64,000 nt of DNA from Curtobacterium sp. S6 (GTDB taxonomy: Bacteria > Actinomycetota > Actinomycetes > Actinomycetales > Micrococcaceae): NCBI RefSeq assembly GCF_000710345.2, contig NZ_JHEL01000009.1, positions 124,001-188,000 on the forward strand. Reading direction: 5' to 3'. Numbering within the stretch: position 1 is the first letter of the stretch; each line of letters starts with the position of its first letter. Both the position numbers and the translations under genes were made by a program. The notes below the pieces were generated by a model. It searched no databases and was not told where the DNA came from. It saw nothing but the letters and a program-made list of their open reading frames with translations. Of this stretch, positions 36,606-45,460 are shown one piece after another.

Positions 36606-37544
36606 ATGACCGACTCGACCGTCCAGAACCACCGCAACCACCCCAAGCCGCCGCCCTCGCCCTTCCGGGAGGACATCCTCGAGGGGCAGAGCATCCTCGT
36701 GACCGGTGGCGGAAGCGACCTGGGCAAGGGCGTCGCGCGGCACTTCGCCCAGCACGGCGCGACCGTTCACATCTGGGGCCGTCGCGAAAACGTCCTTCAG
36801 GAAACCGCCGAGGAGATTTCCCAGGGCGCCCGAGGAACGGTGCACTATCAAGCCGTCGACGTCCGCGACTCCGAGGCCGTGGGTGCCGCGGTGGGGGACA
36901 TCTGGGAGCGTTACGGCCCCCTGACCGGCGCGATGAATAACGCCGCCGGAAACTTCATCGCCCAAACCAAGGATCTGAGCCCGCGCGGTTTTCAGGCCAT
37001 CACGGACACCGTCATGAAGGGCTCCTACAACGTGACCCACGCGGTCGGCCGCCGATGGATCGAGCAGGGGCTCACCGGTAACATCCTCTCGACCCTGGTC
37101 AGCTGGGTGTACACGGGATCGCCCTTCGTGGTGCCCTCCGCGATGGCCAAGTCCGCCGTCAACGCCATGACCATGTCCCTCGCGGTCGAATGGGCCAAGT
37201 ATGGCATCCGGCTCAACGCGATCGCCCCCGGCCCGATCCCCACCGAATTTACCTCCGTGGTGCTCAGCTCGAATAAGGACGGGCAGGGTGCCATGACGGA
37301 TATCGACGCGGTGCCGGCGGGTCGCCCCGGAACGGTCGAAGAGATGGGCAACCTGGCGATCTTCCTGATCTCCGGGGCCTGCGACTACATCACGGGGCAA
37401 ACCATCACCATGGATGGCGGCCAGATGCTCGCGGGCCCCTCGACCTTCTCGGCGCTCGCCGGGCTGGACGATTCCGACTGGGCCGAGATCGCGGAGAAGG
37501 GCAAGCGCGCCGCCGCCGAATCCAAGAAGCATCGGAACGTCTAG
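36606..37544 (+). CDS. SDR oxidoreductase, 2,4-dienoyl-CoA reductase-like
   Basis: 312 residues. The Rossmann motif VTGGGSDLGKG lies near residue 37, NNAAGNF near 114 and SAMAKSAVNAMT near 181, then a family C-terminal extension. In place of the usual YxxxK, Ser-Ala-Met-Ala-Lys keeps the lysine but has no tyrosine, as in mitochondrial and peroxisomal 2,4-dienoyl-CoA reductases that use other residues. GGAGGAAA precedes the ATG. A role in beta-oxidation of unsaturated acyl-CoAs fits the valine/acyl-CoA operon next door. The gene ends about 120 bases before mmsA, which has its own promoter. Confidence 0.85.
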   Translation: MTDSTVQNHRNHPKPPPSPFREDILEGQSILVTGGGSDLGKGVARHFAQHGATVHIWGRRENVLQETAEEISQGARGTVHYQAVDVRDSEAVGAAVGDIWERYGPLTGAMNNAAGNFIAQTKDLSPRGFQAITDTVMKGSYNVTHAVGRRWIEQGLTGNILSTLVSWVYTGSPFVVPSAMAKSAVNAMTMSLAVEWAKYGIRLNAIAPGPIPTEFTSVVLSSNKDGQGAMTDIDAVPAGRPGTVEEMGNLAIFLISGACDYITGQTITMDGGQMLAGPSTFSALAGLDDSDWAEIAEKGKRAAAESKKHRNV

Positions 37545-37602
37545 CGACGGAGATGTTACGGCGTGGTTCGCCCGGTTCCTGGTGTTGTTCCCCGGCGCTC
37601 GA

Positions 37603-37622
37603 TAGCCTGTGACCCGAGACAC
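37603..37622 (+). promoter_or_regulatory. Candidate operator at the valine-degradation operon promoter
   Basis: TAGCCT (37603-37608), a possible -10, is followed at once by GTGACCCGAGACAC (37609-37622). This is close to the reverse form of the site GTGACTCGGGTTAC at 55824. It lies about 40 bases before the mmsA start, where a repressor would block transcription. No good -35 was found. Confidence 0.55.
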
Positions 37623-37662
37623 AATTACCAACAGCGGAATCTCTCGAGAGGAGAACCGGCGG

Positions 37663-39174
37663 ATGTCGAAGGACCAGGTCACGCAGCTCAAGCACTTCAT
37701 CGGAGGGCGGGAGGTCGCCGGTCGCGGCGGCCGGTTCGCCGACGTCTACGATCCGAGCACGGGTCACGTGCAGGCCTCGGTCCCGCTGGCCTCGAGCGAG
37801 GAGGTCGACGAGGCCGTCCGCAACGCCAAGGAAGCCCAGGTCGCGTGGGGAGCCACCAACGCCCAGAAGCGCGCCCGGGTGCTCGGCCGATTCGTGAACC
37901 TCGCCAACGAACACGCCGACGAAATCGCCGAGGCGCTCTCCCGCGAACACGGCAAGACGGTGCCCGACTCTCACGGCGATCTCCAGCGCGGGCTCGACGT
38001 GGTCGAATTCGCGATGGGTGCCCCGCACCTGTTGAAGGGCGAGTTCAGCGACGCGGTCGGCACCGGCATCGACGTGTATTCCATGCGGCAGCCCCTCGGC
38101 GTGGTCGCGGGCATCACCCCCTTCAATTTCCCCGCGATGATTCCGCTGTGGAAGGCCGGACCCGCGATCGCGGCCGGCAACGCGTTCGTGCTTAAGCCGT
38201 CCGAACGCGACCCCTCCGTGCCGCTGATCCTCGCGCGCCTGTGGAAGGAGGCCGGCCTGCCTGACGGCATCTTCAACGTCGTCAACGGCGACAAGGAAGC
38301 CGTCGACGCGCTGATCGACCACGAAGACGTCCAGGCGGTGGCCTTCGTGGGATCCACGCCGATCGCGCAGAGCATCTACGAGCACGCGGCCCGGCGGGGA
38401 AAGCGCGCGCAGTGCTTCGGCGGCGCCAAGAACCACATGATCGTGATGCCCGACGCCGACCTGGACCAGGCCGCGGACGCCCTGATCGGCGCGGCCTACG
38501 GTTCCGCGGGGGAACGGTGCATGGCCATCTCGGTGGCCGTTCCCGTGGGGGAGGAGACCGCCGATGCCCTGGTTGCCAAGGTGCGTGAGAAGGCCGAGAA
38601 ACTCACCTTCGGCCCGTCTCTGGAAGAGTCCTCCGATTTCGGCCCGCTCGTCTCTGCGGTGGCCAAGGACCGCGTCGAGACCATGATCGCCCGCGGCGTC
38701 GAGGAAGGCGCCGAGCTGGTCCTGGACGGCCGCGGGGCCTCGGTCGCCGGTCACGAGGACGGCTTCTTCTCGGGGCCCACCCTCTTCGACCGGGTGACCC
38801 CCGAGATGAGCGTGTACCGCGAGGAGATCTTCGGGCCGGTGCTGACGGTCCTGCGCGCCGCGGACTTCGACGAGGCCTTGGACCTGCCGACCCGCCACGA
38901 ATTCGGCAACGGGGTTTCTATCTTCACCCGCGACGGCGACACGGCCCGCGAGTTCGCCCGCCGAGTCGAGGTGGGCATGGTCGGCGTCAACGTCCCGATC
39001 CCGGTCCCGATCGCCTACTACACCTTCGGCGGCTGGAAGGCCTCCGGCTTCGGCGATCTCAACCAGCACGGACCGGACTCCTTCCGCTTCTACACCAAGA
39101 CCAAGACGGTGACGCAGCGCTGGCCTTCCGGAATCAAGGAAGGCGCCAGCTTCGTCATGCCGACCGGCAACTGA
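37663..39174 (+). CDS. mmsA: Methylmalonate-semialdehyde dehydrogenase (CoA-acylating)
   Basis: 503 residues, as expected. It belongs to the MmsA subgroup of aldehyde dehydrogenases: GVVAGITPFNFPAMIPLWKAGPAI near residue 145 (written here as family signature parts), CFGGAKNHMIVMPDA near 250 and the catalytic Cys in GSAGERCMAISVAVP near 286. The enzyme converts methylmalonate semialdehyde to propionyl-CoA in valine breakdown. GAGAGGAGAA precedes ATG 37663. It is first in an operon with the three genes that carry out the preceding valine steps. Confidence 0.93.
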   Translation: MSKDQVTQLKHFIGGREVAGRGGRFADVYDPSTGHVQASVPLASSEEVDEAVRNAKEAQVAWGATNAQKRARVLGRFVNLANEHADEIAEALSREHGKTVPDSHGDLQRGLDVVEFAMGAPHLLKGEFSDAVGTGIDVYSMRQPLGVVAGITPFNFPAMIPLWKAGPAIAAGNAFVLKPSERDPSVPLILARLWKEAGLPDGIFNVVNGDKEAVDALIDHEDVQAVAFVGSTPIAQSIYEHAARRGKRAQCFGGAKNHMIVMPDADLDQAADALIGAAYGSAGERCMAISVAVPVGEETADALVAKVREKAEKLTFGPSLEESSDFGPLVSAVAKDRVETMIARGVEEGAELVLDGRGASVAGHEDGFFSGPTLFDRVTPEMSVYREEIFGPVLTVLRAADFDEALDLPTRHEFGNGVSIFTRDGDTAREFARRVEVGMVGVNVPIPVPIAYYTFGGWKASGFGDLNQHGPDSFRFYTKTKTVTQRWPSGIKEGASFVMPTGN

Positions 39175-39220
39175 CGAGCTTCGCCGAGGAACCGAAATCC
39201 ATCCCACAGGAGGACCATCG

Positions 39221-40318
39221 ATGGCCGACCAGCAACAGGAAACCCCCGTGCTGTCCACGATCCGCGGACACCTCGGGCTGATCACTCTGAACCGTCCGCG
39301 CGCGGTCAACGCGCTGAATGTCCCGATGATCGGGATGATCAACCAGGCGCTCGATGACTTCGAGCAGGACGCCAACGTCAAGGCGGTAGCGATCGTGGGC
39401 GCGGGAGATCGTGGACTGTGCGCGGGCGGTGACGTCGTGGCGCTCTACCGGGCCGCGGCCAGCGACGATCCCGGGCAAGGCATCGACTTCTTTCGCCGCG
39501 AGTACGACTTCGACTACCGCATCTCCCGGTACCCGAAGCCGTACGTCGCGATCATGAACGGCCTGGTCCTCGGCGGCGGCATCGGGTTGTCGGTGCCGGG
39601 CTCGCACCGGGTGGCCACGGACTCGACTCGCACCGGGATGCCCGAAACCGGCATCGGCTTCTCGCCCGACGTCGGAGGGCTCAACTACCTTTCCCACGCG
39701 CCCGGACAGGCCGGCAAGCACATGGCCCTGACCGGCCTCCACGTGGACGGCGCCGATGCGGTCCACGCGGGTCTGGCCGATTACTACGTTCCGGACGCAC
39801 GGATCGAGGAGCTGCTGACCCGGCTCGAGGGCACCGAGAATCCCGGGACCGTGGCCACCACGCTTCAGGAATTCGAGGCCGAACGGCCCGCCTCCCGGTT
39901 GGCCGAGGCGGCGTCGTGGATCGATGCGGACTACGCCCCGGATACCGTCGAGGAAATCCTGGCCAATCTCGAGGCCCGCGTCGCGAAGGAGCCGGAGAAC
40001 GAGCTCGCGGCCGCGGCTCTGACGGCCATCCGGCGCAACAGCCCCACCGGGATGAAGACGGCGCTCGAAGGCCTGAGCCGCGCCGCCGATCAGAGCCTCG
40101 CCGAGACCCTGGTCCAAGACTTCCGCACCAGCGGAAACGCGCTGTTTGCCCACGACATGGCGGAGGGCATCCGGGCGCAGGTGATCGATAAGGATCGCAA
40201 CCCACAATGGCAACCGCGCACGCTCGAGGACGTGGATCGCCAGACCGTTCTCGGTTTCTTCGGTCCCGTGCCGAATCACGAGGACCTTCGGTTGCCCGAC
40301 GAAGGAGAGAAGCCATGA
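39221..40318 (+). CDS. 3-hydroxyisobutyryl-CoA hydrolase (enoyl-CoA hydratase/isomerase fold)
   Basis: 365 residues, longer than enoyl-CoA hydratases, as in the HIBCH group. GAGDRGLCAGGDVVALY lies near residue 60, the oxyanion segment MNGLVLGGGIGLS near 110 and the signature MPETGIGFSPDVGG near 140. A C-terminal helical extension follows. It hydrolyses 3-hydroxyisobutyryl-CoA to free 3-hydroxyisobutyrate in valine catabolism. AGGAGG precedes the ATG. The next gene starts inside its stop (ATGA), so translation is coupled. Confidence 0.93.
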   Translation: MADQQQETPVLSTIRGHLGLITLNRPRAVNALNVPMIGMINQALDDFEQDANVKAVAIVGAGDRGLCAGGDVVALYRAAASDDPGQGIDFFRREYDFDYRISRYPKPYVAIMNGLVLGGGIGLSVPGSHRVATDSTRTGMPETGIGFSPDVGGLNYLSHAPGQAGKHMALTGLHVDGADAVHAGLADYYVPDARIEELLTRLEGTENPGTVATTLQEFEAERPASRLAEAASWIDADYAPDTVEEILANLEARVAKEPENELAAAALTAIRRNSPTGMKTALEGLSRAADQSLAETLVQDFRTSGNALFAHDMAEGIRAQVIDKDRNPQWQPRTLEDVDRQTVLGFFGPVPNHEDLRLPDEGEKP

Positions 40319-41214
40319 AGATCGCATTCCTGGGACTCGGAAACATGGGCGGCCCGATGGCGCGGAACCTCAAGGAAGCGGGTCACGATGTCGTGGCCTT
40401 CGACCTCGTCGACGCCGCGCGGGAGAACGCCGCCGCGGACGGGCTGACCGTTGCCGATACCGGTGCGGAGGCCGTGCGGGACGCCGAGGTGGTCATCACG
40501 ATGTTCCCCGCCGGCAAGCACGTCCTCGCCGCCTACCGGGGCGCCGACGGGCAGCCTGGCCTGCTGTCCGCGGCACGCCCGAACACGCTGTTCATCGACA
40601 GCTCGACCATCAGCGTCGACGAGGCCGTCGAGGCGGCGGGGTTGGTCCGCGACGCCGGACATCGAGCGCTCGACGCGCCGGTCTCGGGGGGAACCGCGGG
40701 GGCCGAAGGCGGAACGCTGACCTTCATGGTCGGCGGCCCGAAGGACAACTTCGACGCCGCCCACGAGCTGCTCGAAACCATGGGCCACAAGATCGTCCAC
40801 TGCGGCGACAACGGAGCCGGACAGGCCGCGAAGTGCTGCAACAACATGCTTCTTGCCATCACGACCATCGGCGCGAGCGAGGCCTTCACCCTGGGGTCGA
40901 AGCTCGGTCTGACCGATCAGGCCCTCTTTGACGTGATGTCTACCTCGGCCGCGCAGTGTTGGTCCGTGACCACCAACTGTCCCGTTCCTGGGCCGGTTCC
41001 CGGAAACCCGGCCAGCAACGACTATCGGCCTGGGTTCGCGACGAAACTCATGGCCAAGGACCTCGGGCTGGCTCTCGCGGCCCTGGAATCCACGGGAACC
41101 TCCGCATCCTTCGGGCGCGCCGCGCAGAAGGCATACGCTGAGTTCGCCGAGGCCGGCAACGGGGACCTCGACTTTTCCGCGATCATCCAGACGATGAGGA
41201 AGGACGCATCATGA
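40315..41214 (+). CDS. mmsB: 3-hydroxyisobutyrate dehydrogenase
   Basis: 299 residues. The NAD-binding [17 protein letters not shown] is at the N terminus, [16 protein letters not shown] near residue 120 is the substrate-binding motif and the catalytic Lys lies in [13 protein letters not shown] near 170. It oxidises 3-hydroxyisobutyrate to methylmalonate semialdehyde, the substrate of MmsA. It overlaps the hydrolase gene by four bases before it and the enoyl-CoA hydratase gene after it. Confidence 0.94.
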   Translation: MKIAFLGLGNMGGPMARNLKEAGHDVVAFDLVDAARENAAADGLTVADTGAEAVRDAEVVITMFPAGKHVLAAYRGADGQPGLLSAARPNTLFIDSSTISVDEAVEAAGLVRDAGHRALDAPVSGGTAGAEGGTLTFMVGGPKDNFDAAHELLETMGHKIVHCGDNGAGQAAKCCNNMLLAITTIGASEAFTLGSKLGLTDQALFDVMSTSAAQCWSVTTNCPVPGPVPGNPASNDYRPGFATKLMAKDLGLALAALESTGTSASFGRAAQKAYAEFAEAGNGDLDFSAIIQTMRKDAS

Positions 41215-41996
41215 GCGATTCCACAGACAACGCCCCGATTCTCACCGAAAAGGGCGACGGCGTCGGGATCATCCGACTCAACCGGCCCAAGGCCCTCAAC
41301 GCGTTGAACTACGACACGATGGTCGCCGTGGTCGACGCCGCCGAGGCGTGGGAGCGGGACGAGTCCGTCTCGGCGATCGTGTTGACCGGTTCCGAGAAAG
41401 CGTTCGCGGCAGGTGCCGACATCAAGGAGATGGCGGCCAAGGGCTACACGGACATGTACGCGAGCGACTGGTTCGCGCAGTGGCAGCGCCTCACGCAGGT
41501 TCGCCTGCCGATCATCGCCGCCGTGCACGGCTATGCGCTGGGTGGCGGATGCGAGCTCGCGATGATGTGCGACATCATCGTTGCCGGTGAAGGCGCGAAA
41601 TTCGGTCAGCCCGAGATCAATCTCGGGGTCATCCCGGGGATGGGCGGTTCCCAACGCCTGACGCACGCCATCGGCAAGGCCAAGGCGATGGACATGATCC
41701 TGACCGCCCGAAACATCGGCGCCGAGGAGGCCGAGCGGGCCGGGCTCGTCTCGAGGGTCGTCCCCGACGGAGAAGTTCTCGACACCGCCCAGGACATCGC
41801 CGCCACCATCGCGCAGAAGTCCCGGCCGGCCGCGATGATGGCCAAGGAAGCCATCACGGCCGCCTTCGAAACGCCGCTGGCCCAAGGCCTGACGTTCGAA
41901 CGCCGCATATTCCATTCCCTCTTCGCCACGCAGGATCAGAAGGAAGGCATGGCGGCCTTCAGCGAACGGCGCACGCCGAACTTCACGAATCGCTGA
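41211..41996 (+). CDS. echA: Enoyl-CoA hydratase (short-chain / methacrylyl-CoA type)
   Basis: 261 residues, standard for crotonase-type hydratases. [12 protein letters not shown] lies near residue 63, [16 protein letters not shown] near 105 (oxyanion hole and first Glu) and [17 protein letters not shown] near 132 (second Glu). It hydrates 2-enoyl-CoA; in this operon the likely substrate is methacrylyl-CoA, giving 3-hydroxyisobutyryl-CoA for the hydrolase gene. It is the last gene of the operon, overlapping mmsB by four bases, and is followed by a strong terminator. Confidence 0.93.
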   Translation: MSDSTDNAPILTEKGDGVGIIRLNRPKALNALNYDTMVAVVDAAEAWERDESVSAIVLTGSEKAFAAGADIKEMAAKGYTDMYASDWFAQWQRLTQVRLPIIAAVHGYALGGGCELAMMCDIIVAGEGAKFGQPEINLGVIPGMGGSQRLTHAIGKAKAMDMILTARNIGAEEAERAGLVSRVVPDGEVLDTAQDIAATIAQKSRPAAMMAKEAITAAFETPLAQGLTFERRIFHSLFATQDQKEGMAAFSERRTPNFTNR

Positions 41997-42001
41997 GGCG
42001 G

Positions 42002-42052
42002 ACACCGCTTCGCCGCCGACGCCGAACCATGGCGCCGGCGGCGAAGCGGTGT
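42002..42052. terminator. Strong bidirectional terminator after the valine operon
   Basis: ACACCGCTTCGCCGCCG (42002-42018) and CGGCGGCGAAGCGGTGT (42036-42052) form a 17-bp perfect stem. It lies between the enoyl-CoA hydratase gene and the convergent oxidoreductase gene. Confidence 0.88.
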
Positions 42053-42065
42053 TTGGCCCGTGGGG

Positions 42066-43100
42066 CTAGGCCTCGTCGTGCTCCGGGAACGTGACGCCGA
42101 TCTGCCGACGGATCTCGTCGAGGAGATCCATCTGCGCGATGGTGTCTTCCCACGGCATGATCGGTGACTCCCGCAGACCCTCCTGGATGCAACGCGTGGC
42201 CTCGCGCATCTCATAGGAGTAGCCGCGGCCGACCAGGGGCCATGATTCCTCCCGGGCCTGGCCCTGCGCGTCGGTCACCGTGAAGGTCTCGGCCCGATGC
42301 ATCGGTGCCGGGATCGAGATGTACCCCTCGTGCCCGGAGATCACCGCTTCCCGAGGCCCCTGGGAGACCAGGGACATGTTCATTTGGGCCCCGGCCTTGT
42401 CGAAGGTCGCGGTCACCTGGGTCAGCGCGTCGACGTTTCCGCGCTTGACCGTCTGGGCGACGACGCCGGTCGGGCGGCCCAGCGCCAACCACGGCCAGTG
42501 CAACACGTAGCAGCCCATGTCCAAGGTGGCCCCGCCGCCGGCATCCTCGCGCCACAGGCGGTGGGACTTGTCCGCCGGGCCTCGGAAACCGAGGTCGGCC
42601 TGGACCCATCGCGGGGTTCCGATCTCGCCGGCGTCGAGCAGCTCGGCGACCCGGGCGCGCAGTGGGTGGAACCGCGTCCAGAGCCCCTCCATCACGAAGA
42701 GATCCTTCTCGGCCGCCACTCGGAGGACCTCGCGGGCCTCGGCCGCGGTGATCGTGAAGGCTTTCTCGCACACGATGTGTTTGCCCGCGTCCAGGGCCTG
42801 GAGCATGTTCTCGTAGTGCTGGCCGTGCGGCGTGGCGATGTAGAGGACCTCAACCTCCGGGTCGGCGAGTAGCCGCTCGAAACCGGTGCGGTCGGCGTCG
42901 TTCCCGTAGGCCTTCTCGACGCCGAAATCGCGGGCGAACTCCTCCGCGGAATCTTGTCCGCGGGACGAGACCGCCACGAGGCGGGCGTCCTCGAGGGCCG
43001 AGATGTCCGGGGTGACCTTGCGGGCGATGGCGCCCGTCGAAACGATGCCCCAGCCGAGGGTCCGACCGGTTGCTGTCAGGGGGTTCTGTGTCTCCGTCAT
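42066..43100 (-). CDS. Gfo/Idh/MocA-family NAD(P)-dependent oxidoreductase
   Basis: 344 residues. The Rossmann motif GWGIVSTGAIARKV lies near residue 16, IATPHGQHYENM near 83 and CEKAFTITAAEA near 105, with the catalytic-type lysine. The C-terminal domain carries GGGATLDMGCYVLHWP near 185. Members oxidise or reduce sugars, polyols or dihydrodiols. The ATG overlaps the stop of the PepSY gene by four bases (ATGA), so they are co-translated although no obvious link joins their functions. Substrate unknown. Confidence 0.88.
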   Translation of the reverse strand: MTETQNPLTATGRTLGWGIVSTGAIARKVTPDISALEDARLVAVSSRGQDSAEEFARDFGVEKAYGNDADRTGFERLLADPEVEVLYIATPHGQHYENMLQALDAGKHIVCEKAFTITAAEAREVLRVAAEKDLFVMEGLWTRFHPLRARVAELLDAGEIGTPRWVQADLGFRGPADKSHRLWREDAGGGATLDMGCYVLHWPWLALGRPTGVVAQTVKRGNVDALTQVTATFDKAGAQMNMSLVSQGPREAVISGHEGYISIPAPMHRAETFTVTDAQGQAREESWPLVGRGYSYEMREATRCIQEGLRESPIMPWEDTIAQMDLLDEIRRQIGVTFPEHDEA

Positions 43101-44593
43101 GCATCCATCCTAGGCAGGAGGGGTCTCCGGCATCGGGTCACCAAGGCGTCGACCACCATGAAGGCGACCAGAGGGATGCCGAAGAGCGGCAGGAAGATCC
43201 CGAGATACAAGGCCGGCAGGCCCAGGGCGAGCCAGGCCCACCACGGCGCCGTCGAGGCCCCGGCGCGCGGAGCCTTGGGTCGGCGCAACGTCGGGCGCCG
43301 CTTGAACCACATCACGTACCCGGAGACGACCATCGAGGCGAGGCCGATGGCGATGACGAACAGGATGATCTGGTTGACCAGGCCGAGCCACAGGCCCATG
43401 TGGATGTCGACTCCCCATCGCGCGAGCTTGGCCGGCAGCGAGTAGTCCTCCGCGAAGGAGACCTTGTCGACTTCCCGGTAGGTCATCGGGTCGATGGTGA
43501 CGCTGTCGATATGCGTCGGATAGTGCGGGTCGACCTCCTGGACCGTCCACGCCTGATCCATCGACTCGGCGGGAACGACCTCGACCTTCGGGGAATCGAT
43601 GCCGAACCGGTGGGAGGCCCGCAGCACAGCGTCGTATCCGGAATCCGTGGGCATCGACATGCCTCCGGACCCCGACGACGAGTGGCCGGCGCCCGCGCCG
43701 TGCCCGGCGTGTTCGCCACCGGTGGGCATTGCCGCCCCGGTGAGCGAGGTATTCGGCTTCGGGGAGCCCCAATTGAGGGCGGCTCGCAGGGAGGCCACGT
43801 TGTCCCCGGCGTGTGCCGACCAGGTGATGCCGGTGGCCGAGAGGAAGAACATGGCGACCAGCAGCCCGAGGCCCGCCGAGTAGTGCCATCCGAGGAGGCG
43901 GCTCCGGCCGCGTGCACCGCGCCGGGGAAGAGTCGACTCGCGTATCGCGCGACGGCGGCTCATGCCGGCGCGCAGTCGAGAGGTCAGCTGCGGCAGCCAG
44001 AGGATCAGGCCGCCCAGGGCGATGACCCACATCCACGAGGCCGCGAATTCCGAGTACAGCCGGCCGGTCTCTCCGAGGTGCAGGTCCCTGTGGAGGTGAT
44101 CGATCCAGGTCCGCAAGGGGAGGGCCCCCGAGGATCCGTAAGCGGTCAGATCGCCGCGAATCTCGCCGTCGGCCGGGCTGACGAATACGGCTCGGCGGTC
44201 GGACTCCGAGGAGCCGGGCGGGGAAGCGAACATGACCCGGGTGGTGTCCCCGGCCTCGGGGGCGGGGCGCACAGCGATCGGCTGGGGATTGTCCGTCCCG
44301 GTCGAGCCCTCCCGACGGACGTGATCGACCGCGCGGTGGACTTGGTCGTCGACGGTCAGGTTGCGGGCGTCGGAACCGGCGTTCAGCTCGTGCGCGTACA
44401 CGATCTTTTCCAGCTGAGGTGCGGCGGCGTAAAGGGCCCCCGACAGGGCCGCGACCAGGATGAACGGTCCAACGACCAGCCCGGCGTAGAAGTGGAGCCG
44501 GAGAATCATCGGGCGAAACCATCCGCGTGCTCGTCTTCCGGTTCCGGTCGTACGGGCGCCCCGTTCGGGGCGGGTTGTGGTGTTGATGGACAT
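43097..44593 (-). CDS. PepSY-TM domain membrane protein
   Basis: 498 residues with four membrane segments in the PepSY_TM layout: LRLHFYAGLVVGPFILVAALSG near residue 30, LGWHYSAGLGLLVAMFFL near 230, a third near 410 and a fourth near 455. Large extracytoplasmic loops include a His/Met/Gly-rich region at about 280-325 (GGEHAGHGAGAGHSSSG). Relatives act in iron-siderophore reduction or copper and heme handling. ATG 44593 follows AGGAA. It is followed by the coupled Gfo/Idh gene and preceded by a Met/His-rich membrane protein gene. A metal-related role is inferred. Confidence 0.85.
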   Translation of the reverse strand: MSINTTTRPERGARTTGTGRRARGWFRPMILRLHFYAGLVVGPFILVAALSGALYAAAPQLEKIVYAHELNAGSDARNLTVDDQVHRAVDHVRREGSTGTDNPQPIAVRPAPEAGDTTRVMFASPPGSSESDRRAVFVSPADGEIRGDLTAYGSSGALPLRTWIDHLHRDLHLGETGRLYSEFAASWMWVIALGGLILWLPQLTSRLRAGMSRRRAIRESTLPRRGARGRSRLLGWHYSAGLGLLVAMFFLSATGITWSAHAGDNVASLRAALNWGSPKPNTSLTGAAMPTGGEHAGHGAGAGHSSSGSGGMSMPTDSGYDAVLRASHRFGIDSPKVEVVPAESMDQAWTVQEVDPHYPTHIDSVTIDPMTYREVDKVSFAEDYSLPAKLARWGVDIHMGLWLGLVNQIILFVIAIGLASMVVSGYVMWFKRRPTLRRPKAPRAGASTAPWWAWLALGLPALYLGIFLPLFGIPLVAFMVVDALVTRCRRPLLPRMDA

Positions 44594-44679
44594 AAATTCC
44601 TCACAGTGAGCAGGTGCCTCGGGAAAGCATCGAGGCACGATGAATGCTCCGAGCCCAGGGGGAGGGCTCGGCCGTTGAT

Positions 44680-45372
44680 TTAGGCGAGAGTGAGGAAAGC
44701 GGGAGGTCCCCGAACGGGGTCAAAGGCCCTGGGTGGGGATTTGCGGGGCGGCACGGTCTCGACGGCGGCCGCGAGGGGCATCTGGGGTCGCGGATGAATC
44801 GCGCGGAGGCAGAGTCGCCTCAACCAGGGAAGGACGAGGGCGGTGAGGATCCAGAGCGTTGCGTCGACGGATCCGAGGACCACCATCGCCAGGAGCGTCC
44901 CCGCGATGTGCGCCACGAGCATGGGCACCGAGCCGTGGTCCATGGACATGCCGTCCATGCCGCTCGCCATCGTGTGGGCGGCGTTCATGCCGACGGCGGC
45001 GTGTGGGCCGTGCAGATGGGCCGCGCCCGATGCGGCGGCCGAAGGACCCACGGGATCCCCGGCCAGGATTCTGGGGCCGGGGGCCGTTCCGTGGGCACCG
45101 ATCATGAGGAGTCCGTGCACCGCGAATTGTCCGGCCGCGAGCACCGGAAGGCAACCCAGCGGGCCGAGCCGAAAGCGGGTGAGGGCAAAGACCCCGCTGA
45201 TCAGCGGGAGGGAAAGCGCCAGCGATAGCCCGGAAATCTCGATCCGGCCACCGCCCGTGACGTGGGCGACGCATCCCAGCCAGAAGATCACCAGGACCAC
45301 CAGGAGGGTGCGCGTGAGACGCCATCCCGTGGAACGAACGTCCACCGGGGGTTGGGTCTCGTGCTGGCTCAT
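44680..45372 (-). CDS. Met/His-rich hypothetical membrane protein next to PepSY protein
   Basis: 230 residues with about five membrane segments. A loop in the middle (about 122-152) is rich in His and Met (HLHGPHAAVGM, MDGMSMDHGS), the kind of ligands used for copper. No firm family is assigned. It stands 86 bases upstream of the PepSY gene in the same direction and may be co-transcribed. Such pairs are often metal-responsive in actinobacteria, which makes copper or iron homeostasis the leading idea, unproved here. Confidence 0.72.
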   Translation of the reverse strand: MSQHETQPPVDVRSTGWRLTRTLLVVLVIFWLGCVAHVTGGGRIEISGLSLALSLPLISGVFALTRFRLGPLGCLPVLAAGQFAVHGLLMIGAHGTAPGPRILAGDPVGPSAAASGAAHLHGPHAAVGMNAAHTMASGMDGMSMDHGSVPMLVAHIAGTLLAMVVLGSVDATLWILTALVLPWLRRLCLRAIHPRPQMPLAAAVETVPPRKSPPRAFDPVRGPPAFLTLA

Positions 45373-45460
45373 CGCTTCATTCTAAGTGCCGATCTTCGCG
45401 AAGGGTACTATCCCGATAACCCGTGGCTGACCAGGAGTTTCGTTGGCCGCGCGACCCTAC

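Noticed and set aside
35664-37700. Very long N-terminal extension of exonuclease III
   Set aside because: It runs antisense through the 2,4-dienoyl-CoA reductase-like gene; the true start at 36470 begins the conserved exonuclease fold.
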